Part shown: in pieces, positions 1 to 7,617 of the stretch
How the letters are laid out: every line of letters begins with the position of its first letter
Numbering within the stretch: position 1 is the first letter of the stretch
Assembly (NCBI GenBank): GCA_945865375.1
Contig: CAMBEJ010000023.1
Span: 1 to 45,184 of the forward strand
DNA length: 45,184 nucleotides
Reading direction: 5' to 3'
Origin: Akkermansia muciniphila
GTDB lineage: Bacteria; Verrucomicrobiota; Verrucomicrobiia; Limisphaerales; F1-80-MAGS106
Translations under genes and position numbers: made by a program
The notes under the pieces: generated by a model
The model's input: only the letters and a program-made list of their open reading frames with translations
The model's database searches: none
Told to the model about the DNA's origin: nothing

Positions 1-257
1 ATTCGGAGACGGTGGTTCAGATTCGCGTCCATTCGCGTGATTCGCGGGCACCCTCCTGAATAGCAACCCATTTCGGTTCCATTTCAGTCCCCTTTCTGCG
101 GTTAACTTTTCTCCCCACTGATAACTGACCCCTGACCCCTGATAACTGATTCAAGTTTTCTTCTCCTCACTGTTCGGTTTTATTTCGGTCCCCTTCGGCG
201 GTTTTAACACCAGCTCTCCTCCTTCCCCCGGACATCACCGGTTTTCAGATTGATTGG
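1..257. repeat. Intergenic region with short-period tracts
   Basis: No convincing gene lies here. Positions 21-48 hold three copies of a unit close to ATTCGCGT(C/G)(C/A). Positions 117-150 hold a heptameric tract built from CCTGACC/TAACTGA-like units. Positions 70-105 and 173-212 hold two related pyrimidine-rich stretches of the type TTCGGTTCCATTTC / TTCGGTCCCCTTCGGCGG. The last type resembles the right arm of the inverted repeat near 38,954-38,985. These are non-coding repeat debris as far as can be seen; no promoter is identifiable. Confidence 0.5.
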
Positions 258-488
258 TTGAATTATCCGGAGCACTGTTTTTTCGTGCTGGCAGATGAAC
301 AAGCGAGTCCCGAGCAGGTCGAAGTATTCCGGCGGATGAAGCCGGAACAACGCTGGCACGCAGCGCATCGCCTTTATTGGACGATGCGCCGGCACAAGGC
401 GGCATTCCTGCAGACCCAGCATCCAGACTGGACTAAAAATCAAGTAGCCGACGAGGTTCGCCGGGTTTTTCTCAATGCTCGAACCTGA
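258..488 (+). CDS. Small hypothetical protein paired with a nucleotidyltransferase
   Basis: This is a 76-residue acidic-to-basic helical protein of unknown function. The frame starts at a TTG; an internal ATG at 336 is an alternative start. It contains the stretch MKPEQRWHAAHRLYWTMRR followed by AFLQTQHPDW and ends in VRRVFLNART. From memory, similar small proteins (EQR.....LYW....KAA....HPDW....V...F..A) sit immediately upstream of nucleotidyltransferase-fold genes in many bacteria. Its stop codon lies 14 nt inside the next gene, so the two are almost certainly co-translated. It may be an accessory or antitoxin-like partner of the downstream protein; that role is inference only. Confidence 0.65.
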   Translation: MNYPEHCFFVLADEQASPEQVEVFRRMKPEQRWHAAHRLYWTMRRHKAAFLQTQHPDWTKNQVADEVRRVFLNART

Positions 489-1035
489 CTTGATCGAGTT
501 GTTCGTGCAGCCTCTAAATGAGCACAAAATCCGTTATCTGGTGAGCGGAAGCGTGGCGGCAATGCTGTACGGTGAACCCCGCGTGACCCATGACATCGAC
601 TTGGTTGTGTTCCTCCGTGCTCAGGACATTCCTAGGTTCCCTGACGCTTATCCGTGGCCCCAGTTTTACCTGCCACCTCTGAGCGTCATCGCTGCCGAGG
701 TGGCACGTGAAAGACGCGGCCATTTCAATGTCATCGACACGGACTCAGGTTTGAAGGCGGATTTCTACACAGCCAATCAGGATGTGTTGCATGCGTGGGC
801 TTTTAGGCATGCGAAGCACTATTTCTTGAAATCGACCTCTGTTCAAGTGGCTCCACCCGAATACGTCATCCTCCGAAAGCTCGAGTATTTTCGCGAGGGC
901 GGTTCGGAGAAGCACGTTCGTGACATCCGCTCCATGCTGGCGGTGTCGCGTGAACAAATCGATCACCTAGCCATGGGCGAATGGGTCACGCGACTCGGGT
1001 TGGAGGTTGAATGGAAAAGGGTTTCGACCTTTTAG
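475..1035 (+). CDS. Nucleotidyltransferase-fold protein (AbiEii/DUF6036-like)
   Basis: This 186-residue protein has the minimal nucleotidyltransferase signature near its N-terminus. The segment YLVSGSVAAMLYGEPR is followed by VTHDIDLVV, giving a GS motif about 15 residues before a D-x-D pair that would bind metal and nucleotide. A later acidic position (KADFY, about residue 95) could supply the third carboxylate. The C-terminal half is helical, with the segment YVILRKLEYFREGGSEKH that is typical of stand-alone nucleotidyltransferases of the AbiEii type. It overlaps the preceding 76-residue gene by 14 nt. Members of this superfamily include toxins that transfer nucleotides to RNA or protein, but many are uncharacterised, so no substrate is assigned. 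Confidence 0.75.
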   Translation: MLEPDLIELFVQPLNEHKIRYLVSGSVAAMLYGEPRVTHDIDLVVFLRAQDIPRFPDAYPWPQFYLPPLSVIAAEVARERRGHFNVIDTDSGLKADFYTANQDVLHAWAFRHAKHYFLKSTSVQVAPPEYVILRKLEYFREGGSEKHVRDIRSMLAVSREQIDHLAMGEWVTRLGLEVEWKRVSTF

Positions 1036-1104
1036 GGTCATGGAGTCCTGACTGTTTGATCACGCGGTTCGAACTGTTGAAGGTGCGCGTTATCTCGCTG
1101 TGAG

Positions 1105-1476
1105 ATGTTTGCTTTTGGGAGATTCCAGGAACTTCGCATCGATTGCCTGTCTATTGAAAACCCCTTTTTCGGGCGCATTTTCAAAGAGTTTTCCACTTCC
1201 CTCGATTATGCATTCGGCAAAATGCCAACAGCGACCATTGAAGGGCTCGTACTTTTAAAGCTTTTTGCCTTGCCGGAGCTTTACCGGCAATTCGATTTGG
1301 ATCGCGTGGCGATATACGAAGCCGATCTTACCCAGCTCATGGCCCGATCGGAGCAACCGGATTCTTTCTTTCTTAACGTGCTTTCCCAATACACCTCCGA
1401 TTCCGATCTCAATTCATTGCGTGAATTGCTGACGGAGATCCGCAGACAATTGACCCGCTTGCACAAACCGACTTAG
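1105..1476 (+). CDS. Probable C-terminal fragment of a nucleotidyltransferase-like protein
   Basis: This 123-residue ORF opens directly after an in-frame stop at 1078-1080. It contains ATIEGLVLLKLFALPELYRQ, a helical block that resembles the distal part of stand-alone nucleotidyltransferase toxin-like proteins, where LLKLFALPSLYRQ-type sequences follow the catalytic domain. No GS...DxD catalytic motif is present upstream in any frame, so the N-terminal half seems to be missing. It ends only 17 nt from the convergent gene at 1494. It could be a decayed gene next to the intact pair at 258-1035, or a short independent gene. The family assignment is a judgement from sequence flavour only. Confidence 0.45.
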   Translation: MFAFGRFQELRIDCLSIENPFFGRIFKEFSTSLDYAFGKMPTATIEGLVLLKLFALPELYRQFDLDRVAIYEADLTQLMARSEQPDSFFLNVLSQYTSDSDLNSLRELLTEIRRQLTRLHKPT

Positions 1477-1493
1477 CGCTCCGAAGATTAAGA

Positions 1494-1943
1494 TCACGAA
1501 TCCCTGGCACGTGTGGCGCGTCTGCCGATGAGGACGTGTGCTAACAGCAACAGGGGTGCGCCCAAGCCAAGCCAGAGATGGAACTGGCTTGTGAAGCGCC
1601 GCCACTCCTCATCACCCAGGTAGTAAAGAGCATACCCTGAAAGCGTGAGCAGTGCGATGGTGGTGAGAAAGAACGCTCCATTTGCGCGATTCTTGGACGC
1701 GTGCCACGAGCGGCGGACGTGGCCGGGCAACAGCGTCCCGACCAGGAGAACGAAGAAGGGTGCCCCCAAGCCGTGGATTCTGAGCAACCAGGGTTTCAGG
1801 TTGCGCCAAGCGTCGTTTGTGCCTCCCGCCTCGTCGAGTCGATGCATCCATGCCCACGCCGCGCCGGAAAGCAGCAGGATTAAACTGAAGGCATACAGCG
1901 TCAGGCGATGCCCTTTGGTGAGTTGAAGCCTGCGGCGTTTCAT
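1494..1943 (-). CDS. Four-helix His-rich membrane protein (cytochrome b-like)
   Basis: This 149-residue integral membrane protein has about four transmembrane segments: near residues 12-33, 52-75, 88-108 and 120-140. Histidines fall in or next to the second and fourth helices (LLRIHGLGAPFF...LLPGH and FHLWLGLGAPLLLLAH). These paired spacings are compatible with bis-histidine haem ligation in small cytochrome-b-like subunits. The ATG at 1943 overlaps the stop codon of apbE, so translation is coupled. As last gene of the flavin operon it would be the natural electron donor from the quinone pool to the periplasmic flavoprotein. Haem binding is inferred, not shown. A much longer upstream reading in this frame only shadows apbE. 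Confidence 0.7.
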   Translation of the reverse strand: MKRRRLQLTKGHRLTLYAFSLILLLSGAAWAWMHRLDEAGGTNDAWRNLKPWLLRIHGLGAPFFVLLVGTLLPGHVRRSWHASKNRANGAFFLTTIALLTLSGYALYYLGDEEWRRFTSQFHLWLGLGAPLLLLAHVLIGRRATRARDS

Positions 1944-2785
1944 ACTGTGAAAACAAGAGCTTCGGAAGTATGTTTTGCCAGCAACTGTGTCGCCAGAATG
2001 GGCTGGGTCAACACCACTTTTGTGAGGGCGTCGGCAAGCCAGCATTCCGGGGCGCGGACGGTGACGCTGATCCCACCCGTGACGGCGCTGCCGTCGAGTG
2101 GGTTGATCAGGTGACTGATGGGACACCTCCGCAAGCGGCTTTCTGTAAAACACGGCGAGGAGGTCGCCAGGGCGGCGTCGCGGAGGCGCAGCGTACGAGT
2201 CAGCAGTCGCTGTTGGATCGGATGACGAAGACGAATAATAAACGACTTCGGGCCGAACGCCCGCAAATCGCCACCCGCGTTGACAAGGGCGGAGGAAACC
2301 CCGCAACGACGCAATCGCTCGATCGCTTCATCCACGGCAAACCCCTTGGCGATGCCTCCTAAATCAATGGCGAGCGGCTTGGTAAACCGAACCCGGCGGT
2401 GCGCCAGCATTTGAACGTTTCGCCAGTCCCCGTTCCCGCTACGGCGCAGATGAGCCGGGAGCAAACCCCATCGTGCGAGCAGCGGGGCGATCGTGAAGTC
2501 AAAGGCTCCGGCGGATTCACGGGCAAGCGATATGCCACGCTTTAAGACTTCGAAGGTCTCATGGCTGACTTTGACAGGGCGCAGAAAGGCCTCTTCATTC
2601 ACCTGAGAGAGTTCGCTGGACGGGTCGTGCGCGCTCATCAGCCGTTGAACTCGCTCGATCGCGTCAAAGCCGGCCTCGATTGCGCGCCCAATCTGCCCTT
2701 CGTCCAGTCCGGTAGCCGTGATCTCGACGAACGTGCCAAGCAGCGGGCGGCATCGGCGGACTTCAGTGTTTGAGCACGATTTCAT
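1940..2785 (-). CDS. apbE: FAD:protein FMN transferase ApbE
   Basis: This enzyme transfers the FMN half of FAD to a threonine of exported flavoproteins. Visible family motifs, in order, are RPLLGTFVEI near the N-terminus, the metal/FAD-binding stretch AIDLGGIAKGFAVD, LVNAGGDLRAFG, the INPLDGSAVTGGISVTV block and the C-terminal ADALTK. The ATG at 2785 is preferred because it sits just before the conserved RPLLGTF; an in-frame ATG at 2812 is also possible. Both overlap the end of the FMN-binding protein gene. No signal peptide or lipobox is visible, although ApbE of Gram-negative bacteria normally acts in the periplasm. Its obvious substrate is the SGAT-containing protein encoded immediately upstream. 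Confidence 0.93.
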   Translation of the reverse strand: MKSCSNTEVRRCRPLLGTFVEITATGLDEGQIGRAIEAGFDAIERVQRLMSAHDPSSELSQVNEEAFLRPVKVSHETFEVLKRGISLARESAGAFDFTIAPLLARWGLLPAHLRRSGNGDWRNVQMLAHRRVRFTKPLAIDLGGIAKGFAVDEAIERLRRCGVSSALVNAGGDLRAFGPKSFIIRLRHPIQQRLLTRTLRLRDAALATSSPCFTESRLRRCPISHLINPLDGSAVTGGISVTVRAPECWLADALTKVVLTQPILATQLLAKHTSEALVFTV

Positions 2786-3299
2786 ACGTGGCCAACAGCC
2801 GCTTGACGCCATCGGTGAGATGGCGGCAACTCAGGGTCGCGCCGGAGATGTTCCTGATGTCGTCGTTGAGTTTGAGGTTTGCTCCGTGACTTTTGCCTCT
2901 GAACTGGTTTCTCCACTTCTCATCGCGCACTTGGGCCCCGTAGTTTTCCCGGTAATCCATCACCTCGATATGCTTCACAGAGCCATCGGCGTTCAACCCG
3001 AGCGCGTAGGTAATGAACTCGTGCTTGCCGATGACTTCATCGACGATGAACCATCCTCCGCCTTCGACGCGCCAGAGTTTCAAGTCCCGTTGGCGCCCGC
3101 GCCCGCGCACGCCGCTGGCTGTCTCAATGGCTTTGTGTTCCGCGTCGGTGAGTCGCCGGTCGGCGGGTGTCAGTGTCGCTCCGGGGAACATGGCCTGTTG
3201 CGCGGCGGCGACGCTCAGGTATTGCACGGCATGCGTCGCGCAGGGTGCCGAAACCATCGCCGCAGGAAGAACTACCCATTCAATTGTCGGACGCATCAA
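2763..3299 (-). CDS. Exported FMN-binding domain protein (flavinylation substrate)
   Basis: This 178-residue protein has a hydrophobic N-terminal signal peptide (about residues 8-24, ending near CATHA). A C-terminal FMN-binding domain follows, in which ISGATLSCRHLTDGVKRLL carries the S-G-A-T-x-S flavinylation motif. In this family the threonine becomes covalently linked to FMN by ApbE. The preceding LWRVEGGGWFIVDEVIGKHE and GSVKHIEVMDYRENYG segments match the beta-strands of the domain. It would act in the periplasm as a one-flavin electron carrier. The gene overlaps apbE and lies 41 nt downstream of the barrel gene, so the four genes form one operon. Confidence 0.9.
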   Translation of the reverse strand: MMRPTIEWVVLPAAMVSAPCATHAVQYLSVAAAQQAMFPGATLTPADRRLTDAEHKAIETASGVRGRGRQRDLKLWRVEGGGWFIVDEVIGKHEFITYALGLNADGSVKHIEVMDYRENYGAQVRDEKWRNQFRGKSHGANLKLNDDIRNISGATLSCRHLTDGVKRLLATYEIVLKH

Positions 3300-3340
3300 T
3301 CAGGGGTCCCAAAAGGTTCGAACTCGAAATTCCGTGTTCC

Positions 3341-4162
3341 TTAGAAATTGAATCCAAAAATCAACCGCGTCTCGAAGGTCTGGTGCTCGGTGATGTTGAT
3401 CCGCCCGTCGCCTGGATGACCGCTGACTTGTGGCAGCACCGTGAGCGTGGCCCACCATTTGGAGGAACCGTAATGAACATTCGGCCCCACGAACCAACCC
3501 GTGCCGAGATGGTCGTTCAAGCCGATGCCCTGGTAGACCGAGTGGTAGCGGGCTTCGAGACCCGCGGACCAATGCGGCGTGAATCGATAGGCAGCGCCGC
3601 CGGTGAATTCGAGCACCGACTCTTTCTTCGTCGCGCCATTCTCTCTTTCCCACTCTTGTTCGAGGGAGGCGTTGGCGGCGAGCACCCATTTGTCGCCAAT
3701 ATTCTTCGAAACAATGACCTTGTACTCCAGCTCCACCTCGTTGCCATTGTAAGTCGGCTCGACATACAAAGCGAGGCCCACGGGGTCTGTGTTCGGGTTG
3801 AGCAATTGATACTTGAACTCGGCGGAGACCCCTTTGAAATTGAACTCGCTGGAGTCCTGAAGACCGGGTTCGCGCGCGACCGATTGTTTGTTACGAAAGT
3901 TCAGATACAGGGCGGTTGTAAGCCGGTCGGTCAGACCGTATTCGATTTCCTCGCGGAAATCCCAAATGTGCTGGCTGAACCTCCGGTCGCCTCCTGGAAA
4001 TCCTTTGCGGTAGGTCAACCACTGCTCGAACTCCCATCCGCCTTTCGGCAAGACTTCGGATTCATAGACGTAGGTGAAGAACCGTTCATCCGCATGAGCG
4101 ACCAGGGTTGAAATCGCAGCGAGGACGCACAACAACCGAGAGTGTTTACTTTGTTTTGTCAT
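3341..4162 (-). CDS. Outer-membrane beta-barrel protein (DUF6662-like)
   Basis: This is a 273-residue exported protein. The ATG at 4162 is chosen because it begins a clear signal peptide (MTKQSKHSRLLCVLAAI to VAHA); an upstream in-frame start would prefix non-secretory sequence. The mature part alternates aromatic and polar residues in strand-length blocks such as TTALYLNFRNKQ, GLALYVEPTYNG and WSAGLEARYHSVYQG. It ends in RLIFGFNF, a terminal phenylalanine typical of BAM-inserted barrels. It is the first gene of the flavin operon. Its function is unknown. In this context it may provide an outer-membrane route or docking site for the flavoprotein, which is inference. Confidence 0.8.
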   Translation of the reverse strand: MTKQSKHSRLLCVLAAISTLVAHADERFFTYVYESEVLPKGGWEFEQWLTYRKGFPGGDRRFSQHIWDFREEIEYGLTDRLTTALYLNFRNKQSVAREPGLQDSSEFNFKGVSAEFKYQLLNPNTDPVGLALYVEPTYNGNEVELEYKVIVSKNIGDKWVLAANASLEQEWERENGATKKESVLEFTGGAAYRFTPHWSAGLEARYHSVYQGIGLNDHLGTGWFVGPNVHYGSSKWWATLTVLPQVSGHPGDGRINITEHQTFETRLIFGFNF

Positions 4163-4349
4163 AACGAGTTCTAACCTAATGGAATCCCTGCGGAGGTCGC
4201 AACCCCATGGTTGCTGTTTTGTATCGGCGGCTTGCGCTGGCCGGCTGATGGACATTCAGCGGAACACACAGTCAAGAGGATGACTTCATGGGCCGAAAGG
4301 GGGTGAGCGGGCCGCAAATCGGTGGTTCGGTCCGTCGATTGACAGAGAT

Positions 4350-5540
4350 TTAAGGTTGAGCGAGCGCTCGAGCGGCCGCTTGCTGAAATGCCTTTCGGAC
4401 ATCGCTGGCGTCGCTATTAGGAAAGTTGGAGCGTTGCACCATCAACACGTAAGCGACCCCTTTGACAGGGTCGATCCACGCCTGAGTTCCCCATGCGCCG
4501 CCATGGCCATAACTGCCAGTCGACAGCATCTCCGCCACCCCCGCGTGGGGCTGGCGCAAAACACACGTTCCCAGGCCCCAGCCATAGTTGGCTCCCCGTT
4601 GTCCGAAGGTGTCCGTTTGGAAGAAACCTGTGGGCAGGTTGCCGGTTTGCACTGACGAAAGAATCTTCATCGATTTTTCGGTGAGGAAATGAAGGTCGTC
4701 GAGCTTTCCTCCGTTGAGCAGCATCTGGCAGAAGCGCGCATAGTCCCGGGCGGTGGAATACAGTCCGCCGTTGCCTTGGGGCGGACGGTTGCGCGGACCG
4801 AATTCGGGGCGCGGAGGCACAGGATCCAACAAGCCAGTGTCTTTGTTCCTGGCGTAGGCTGTCACGAGCCGGGATCGCTGCTCTGCCGTTGGATAAAACG
4901 TCGTGCTCACCATCCCCAACGGATCGAACAAGCGCCCCTGCAGAAAAGTGTCGAAGCTCATGCCGCTTACAATCTCCACAATACGTGCTGCGGCGTTGAT
5001 GCCAGACTGGGTGTATCGCCACTGCGCGCCCGGTTCGTATTGCATCGGTGCCGAGAGCCAAAGTGGGACGAGATCGAGCAGTGTTTTTGCCTTTTGTGCG
5101 GCGGGGCCGGCCGCTTCTCCGAGGCCAGAAGTGTGCGTGAGGATCTGAGAAATCGTCAAGTTGGCGGGCTTGCCGCTCGGGGTTTTGAGGTTGGCAAACT
5201 CAGGGATGTATTTGGCGACCGGATCAGCGACGTCCAGTCTGCCATCGTCTTGCAGCATCAGTATCGCAACGCCCGTCACAGGCTTCGTCATCGACGCGAT
5301 CCAGAACAGGGTGTCGGCTGCCATGGGCTTTTTCGTCGCGATATCGGCTTGCCCCGTGGCTTCCATGTGAACAAATTTATCCTTGGTGACCACCACGGTG
5401 ACGGCACCGGAAATTTCGCGAGAGCTCACCGCTGCCTTCATGGCAGCCCCCACGCCGGGCAGCGTGGCCCCCATGGCGAGGCTTGAAAAGGCAGTAACCG
5501 AGGAAGCGACCAGCATGGATAGGAGCGGTGTTGAGCGCAT
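4350..5540 (-). CDS. Serine hydrolase, class C beta-lactamase family
   Basis: This 396-residue exported enzyme has a signal peptide up to about residue 25 (AMGATLPG). The nucleophile motif S-x-x-K is IASMTK (Ser83, Lys86). The second-motif tyrosine is WRYTQSG (Tyr176), with Q at the position that is usually N in Y-x-N. The third motif is GHGG (about 345-348). Members hydrolyse beta-lactams, D-amino-acid peptides or esters, and most environmental copies are esterases or peptidases rather than resistance enzymes. The substrate cannot be told here. It stands alone, 187 nt upstream of the flavin operon on the same strand; no terminator is obvious between them. Confidence 0.9.
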   Translation of the reverse strand: MRSTPLLSMLVASSVTAFSSLAMGATLPGVGAAMKAAVSSREISGAVTVVVTKDKFVHMEATGQADIATKKPMAADTLFWIASMTKPVTGVAILMLQDDGRLDVADPVAKYIPEFANLKTPSGKPANLTISQILTHTSGLGEAAGPAAQKAKTLLDLVPLWLSAPMQYEPGAQWRYTQSGINAAARIVEIVSGMSFDTFLQGRLFDPLGMVSTTFYPTAEQRSRLVTAYARNKDTGLLDPVPPRPEFGPRNRPPQGNGGLYSTARDYARFCQMLLNGGKLDDLHFLTEKSMKILSSVQTGNLPTGFFQTDTFGQRGANYGWGLGTCVLRQPHAGVAEMLSTGSYGHGGAWGTQAWIDPVKGVAYVLMVQRSNFPNSDASDVRKAFQQAAARALAQP

Positions 5541-5608
5541 AGTTTCAATCAGATGCGAGTGGACACTAGGTTAATGGGCGAGACGCGACAAGCAAATGGT
5601 TCTATGCC

Positions 5609-5821
5609 GGGTGCAACTCACGGTTTCCGGGAGGTGTCTTTCGGAGGACAATACCTACCGCAGAATGGGAAGGGTTAACCACGGATAACACGGATAAAGT
5701 ACCCCTCTCAGCTCCCTTTCCTTATCCGTGTTATCGGTGTCATCCGTGGGTGCGCCAGCGTGGTTAAGCGGCGGAATACCCGCGTCAGGGGAGGCGACCT
5801 CGGATAACGTGAGTGGCACCC
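5609..5821. mobile_element. MITE-like palindromic element, copy 1 (213 bp)
   Basis: The left end GGGTGCAACTCACG and right end CGTGAGTGGCACCC form inverted repeats with one mismatch. The flanks TTCTATGCC (5600-5608) and TTCTGTGCC (5822-5830) agree at 8 of 9 positions, which looks like an aged 9-bp target duplication. The interior is itself an imperfect palindrome: TTAACCACGGATAACACGGAT on the left pairs with ATCCGTGTTATCGG...CCGTGG...TGGTTAA on the right. It differs from the copy at 35,401-35,622 by six substitutions and one 9-nt indel, counted by eye. It encodes no protein and would depend on a transposase elsewhere. Confidence 0.85.
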
Positions 5822-5864
5822 TTCTGTGCCCAGGCCGCGTTTCTGGGCGGACTGGCACAGGGCG

Positions 5865-6779
5865 CTATCGACCGTCCAAGTGGGGCATGTTATCCACGTT
5901 CCAACGGCGTCCCACGCGCTCCTTGTCAGCCTTGTCTTTCACGAGTTGGGCCGCCAGATCAACCCGTCTCTCCGCCGAGACGTGGCCGTCACAGAAAAGG
6001 ATGTTCGCGCGGCGGTTGTGGAGGTCGAGGGGCCATTGGCGTTCTTCGTACATCCCAATAAATCCGCTCCAATCGGGGTCACCCTTTTTTTTGAGGTTCC
6101 AGTTGCTATCCCCCATGGCGATCATCTCGGTGGGCCGCAGAACGGCGGACTCTTTCGTTTCACCTGCGGCGGCGTCCCCTTTAAAAACGCCCAAACCCTG
6201 GTTCGGGACGATCCCCGCGAAGGCACCCCAGACATTGTATCCGTAGCTCATGAAACTCTTGCCACCAGGCACCAATCGCACTTCGTCGGCTAGATAGCCG
6301 TCTTCGGCGGGAAGCTTGCTGCCGAATGTGATCTTCCACTGTGCTTGAAGCGGGGCCGATGGACACTTAAACAAATCCACATTCTGCCCCGTTCCGATCA
6401 ATGCCCGAAGCTGGCTTGGCCAAATCCATGAAGAGCCCTGGGCCCCGTTGATGCCGACAGGATAGTGGCCGTTTTCATCGACGAACATCATCATCCCAAG
6501 ACCCAACTGCCGGAGATTACTCATGCACTTCACCCCCTTAGCCTTTTCCTTGGCCTTGCTGAGGGCAGGGAGCAACATGCCTGCCAGGATGGCTATGATC
6601 GCGATGACCACAAGGAGTTCGATCAAGGTAAAAGCCTCACGGCCCGCTGCTTGGAACCTTGGTGCCCTGGCCTCGCCCGGACAGTGGGCGCGAGGAACGC
6701 GCGATTCGATCGGCATGGGGAAGGAGCTTAGAAATTCCAGGAGTTGTCGAAATCCTTGATCGTGTTTGACGGGGTTCAT
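5865..6779 (-). CDS. Orphan pseudopilin with H-X9-DG C-terminus
   Basis: This is a type II secretion/type IV pilin-like protein. The ATG at 6779 (an alternative lies at 6797) gives an unusually long leader before the prepilin peptidase site in [13 protein letters not shown], where cleavage would leave an N-terminal Phe and the Glu at mature position 5. The hydrophobic helix [20 protein letters not shown] follows. The C-terminal part has CMSNLRQLGLGMMMFVDENG and ends with LHNRRANILFCDGH, which fits the H-x9-DG signature of the pre_pil_HX9DG family that is expanded in Verrucomicrobia, Planctomycetes and Lentisphaerae. No other secretion genes adjoin it, so it probably uses machinery encoded elsewhere. 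The substrate or surface role is unknown. Confidence 0.88.
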   Translation of the reverse strand: MNPVKHDQGFRQLLEFLSSFPMPIESRVPRAHCPGEARAPRFQAAGREAFTLIELLVVIAIIAILAGMLLPALSKAKEKAKGVKCMSNLRQLGLGMMMFVDENGHYPVGINGAQGSSWIWPSQLRALIGTGQNVDLFKCPSAPLQAQWKITFGSKLPAEDGYLADEVRLVPGGKSFMSYGYNVWGAFAGIVPNQGLGVFKGDAAAGETKESAVLRPTEMIAMGDSNWNLKKKGDPDWSGFIGMYEERQWPLDLHNRRANILFCDGHVSAERRVDLAAQLVKDKADKERVGRRWNVDNMPHLDGR

Positions 6780-6944
6780 TGTCAGTGAACCTTCCACAAG
6801 CCAGCTCGCTATTCAAGTGCTTTAAACGTCATGTGGATCCTGCTCAAGGGCGACCCTTGCTCTTGGTGGGAAGCGTCCCAGTGGCTTCATGCTTGGATAC
6901 GCAAGCGCAATTCTGAATTTCAACGGTTCAACCTTAATCCGGCC

Positions 6945-7106
6945 GTTCATTTGACCGCAAAGATCGCAAAGAACACATAGAGAACGGGACGCGGAACAGC
7001 GTGATGCTTCAAATCATCACCGAGGAGAGAAGGATCATCCCGCTCTCAGAACTCCACAAGTTCTTGCCTTTGGCTTCTCTGCGTTCTTTGCGGTTAATTC
7101 AATTGC
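6945..7106. repeat. Inverted-repeat element, 9-nt periodic arms, copy A
   Basis: The left arm (6945-6985) reads TTGACCGCAAAGATCGCAAAG and onward. The right arm (7072-7106) is its approximate reverse complement, CTGCGTTCTTTGCGGTTAATT and onward, ending CAATTGC. The arms consist of near-9-nt units (CCGCAAAGA, TCGCAAAGA, ACACATAGA). The central spacer is about 85 bp. Reverse-complemented, the whole stretch resembles 44,744-44,912: both begin GCA(A/G)TTGA and share GAGTTCTGA plus a TCTC..CGG..(T)CATCAT block in the spacer. No protein-coding potential is credible. Confidence 0.6.
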
Positions 7107-7617
7107 TCTTTCCAGGTTCAATCGTTTTCGGTGCTCAAACTACGAAGAGTCATTGGGACGCCTGCTGGGGTTCCGTGAGAGAGTCGGTCAGAGATCCTTG
7201 GAAAATCTCTCAAAAAAACTTCTTGAAATCCTCTCCTTTTCCCGGTTAATTCTTCGCTATCCCAAACGGCCCAAGGGCGAACAACTGGCGGAGTACGCCA
7301 GGTAATGAATGTCTTTGGTTGTTGAACTTCCGAATGGAAGGAATGGCGGGTTCTGGGTGTTTTTTTCTGTGTGTCACCCAGGGCCCGTTTTCTTTTTCTT
7401 GAACTCACTTCCCTGATTCTGAGCCAGTAGTATCCGGCTTTGGTCCTGTTGGGAGAGCGAGGTGTCCCGGGACAAACTTCCCCACCCGGGAACTCACCCT
7501 CTCATTCACGGCATGGTTTCTGGCGGCCCTTGAAATTCGGCCCGCGGACTTTGCCGTGGCTTTGGTGCGGCTTTTGCTGCAATTAAGGAGTCGGCCGATG
7601 TCAGCCACCGTTTACAG
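7107..7617. other. Gene-free stretch upstream of the giant LTD/CotH gene
   Basis: No credible gene is present. Two small hairpins can be drawn: CTGGCG-GAGTA-CGCCAG near 7286-7302, and CTGGGTG...CACCCAG near 7350-7382 with a T-rich loop. Neither has a terminator-style U-tract after it. A good Shine-Dalgarno sequence AAGGAG at 7585-7590 precedes an ATG at 7598 that opens an eight-codon frame ending at 7624, overlapping the start of the next gene. No confident -35/-10 pair was found. Confidence 0.4.

Noticed and set aside
117..150. Possible CRISPR array (heptameric repeats here and at 45139-45169)
   Set aside because: The units are 7 nt and directly tandem, with no 20-50 nt repeats, no spacers and no cas genes.
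3167..4111. 314-codon plus-strand frame opposite the outer-membrane barrel gene
   Set aside because: The minus strand has a signal peptide and barrel pattern with terminal Phe; the plus-strand translation lacks any such feature.
4350..5540. Serine hydrolase as an antibiotic-resistance beta-lactamase
   Set aside because: The Y-x-N motif is altered to Y-T-Q and the context has no resistance or mobile genes; environmental esterase/peptidase members are far more common.
7350..7382. Possible rho-independent terminator hairpin
   Set aside because: The stem is only 7 bp, the T-run is in the loop and not after the stem, and no gene ends just upstream on the plus strand.
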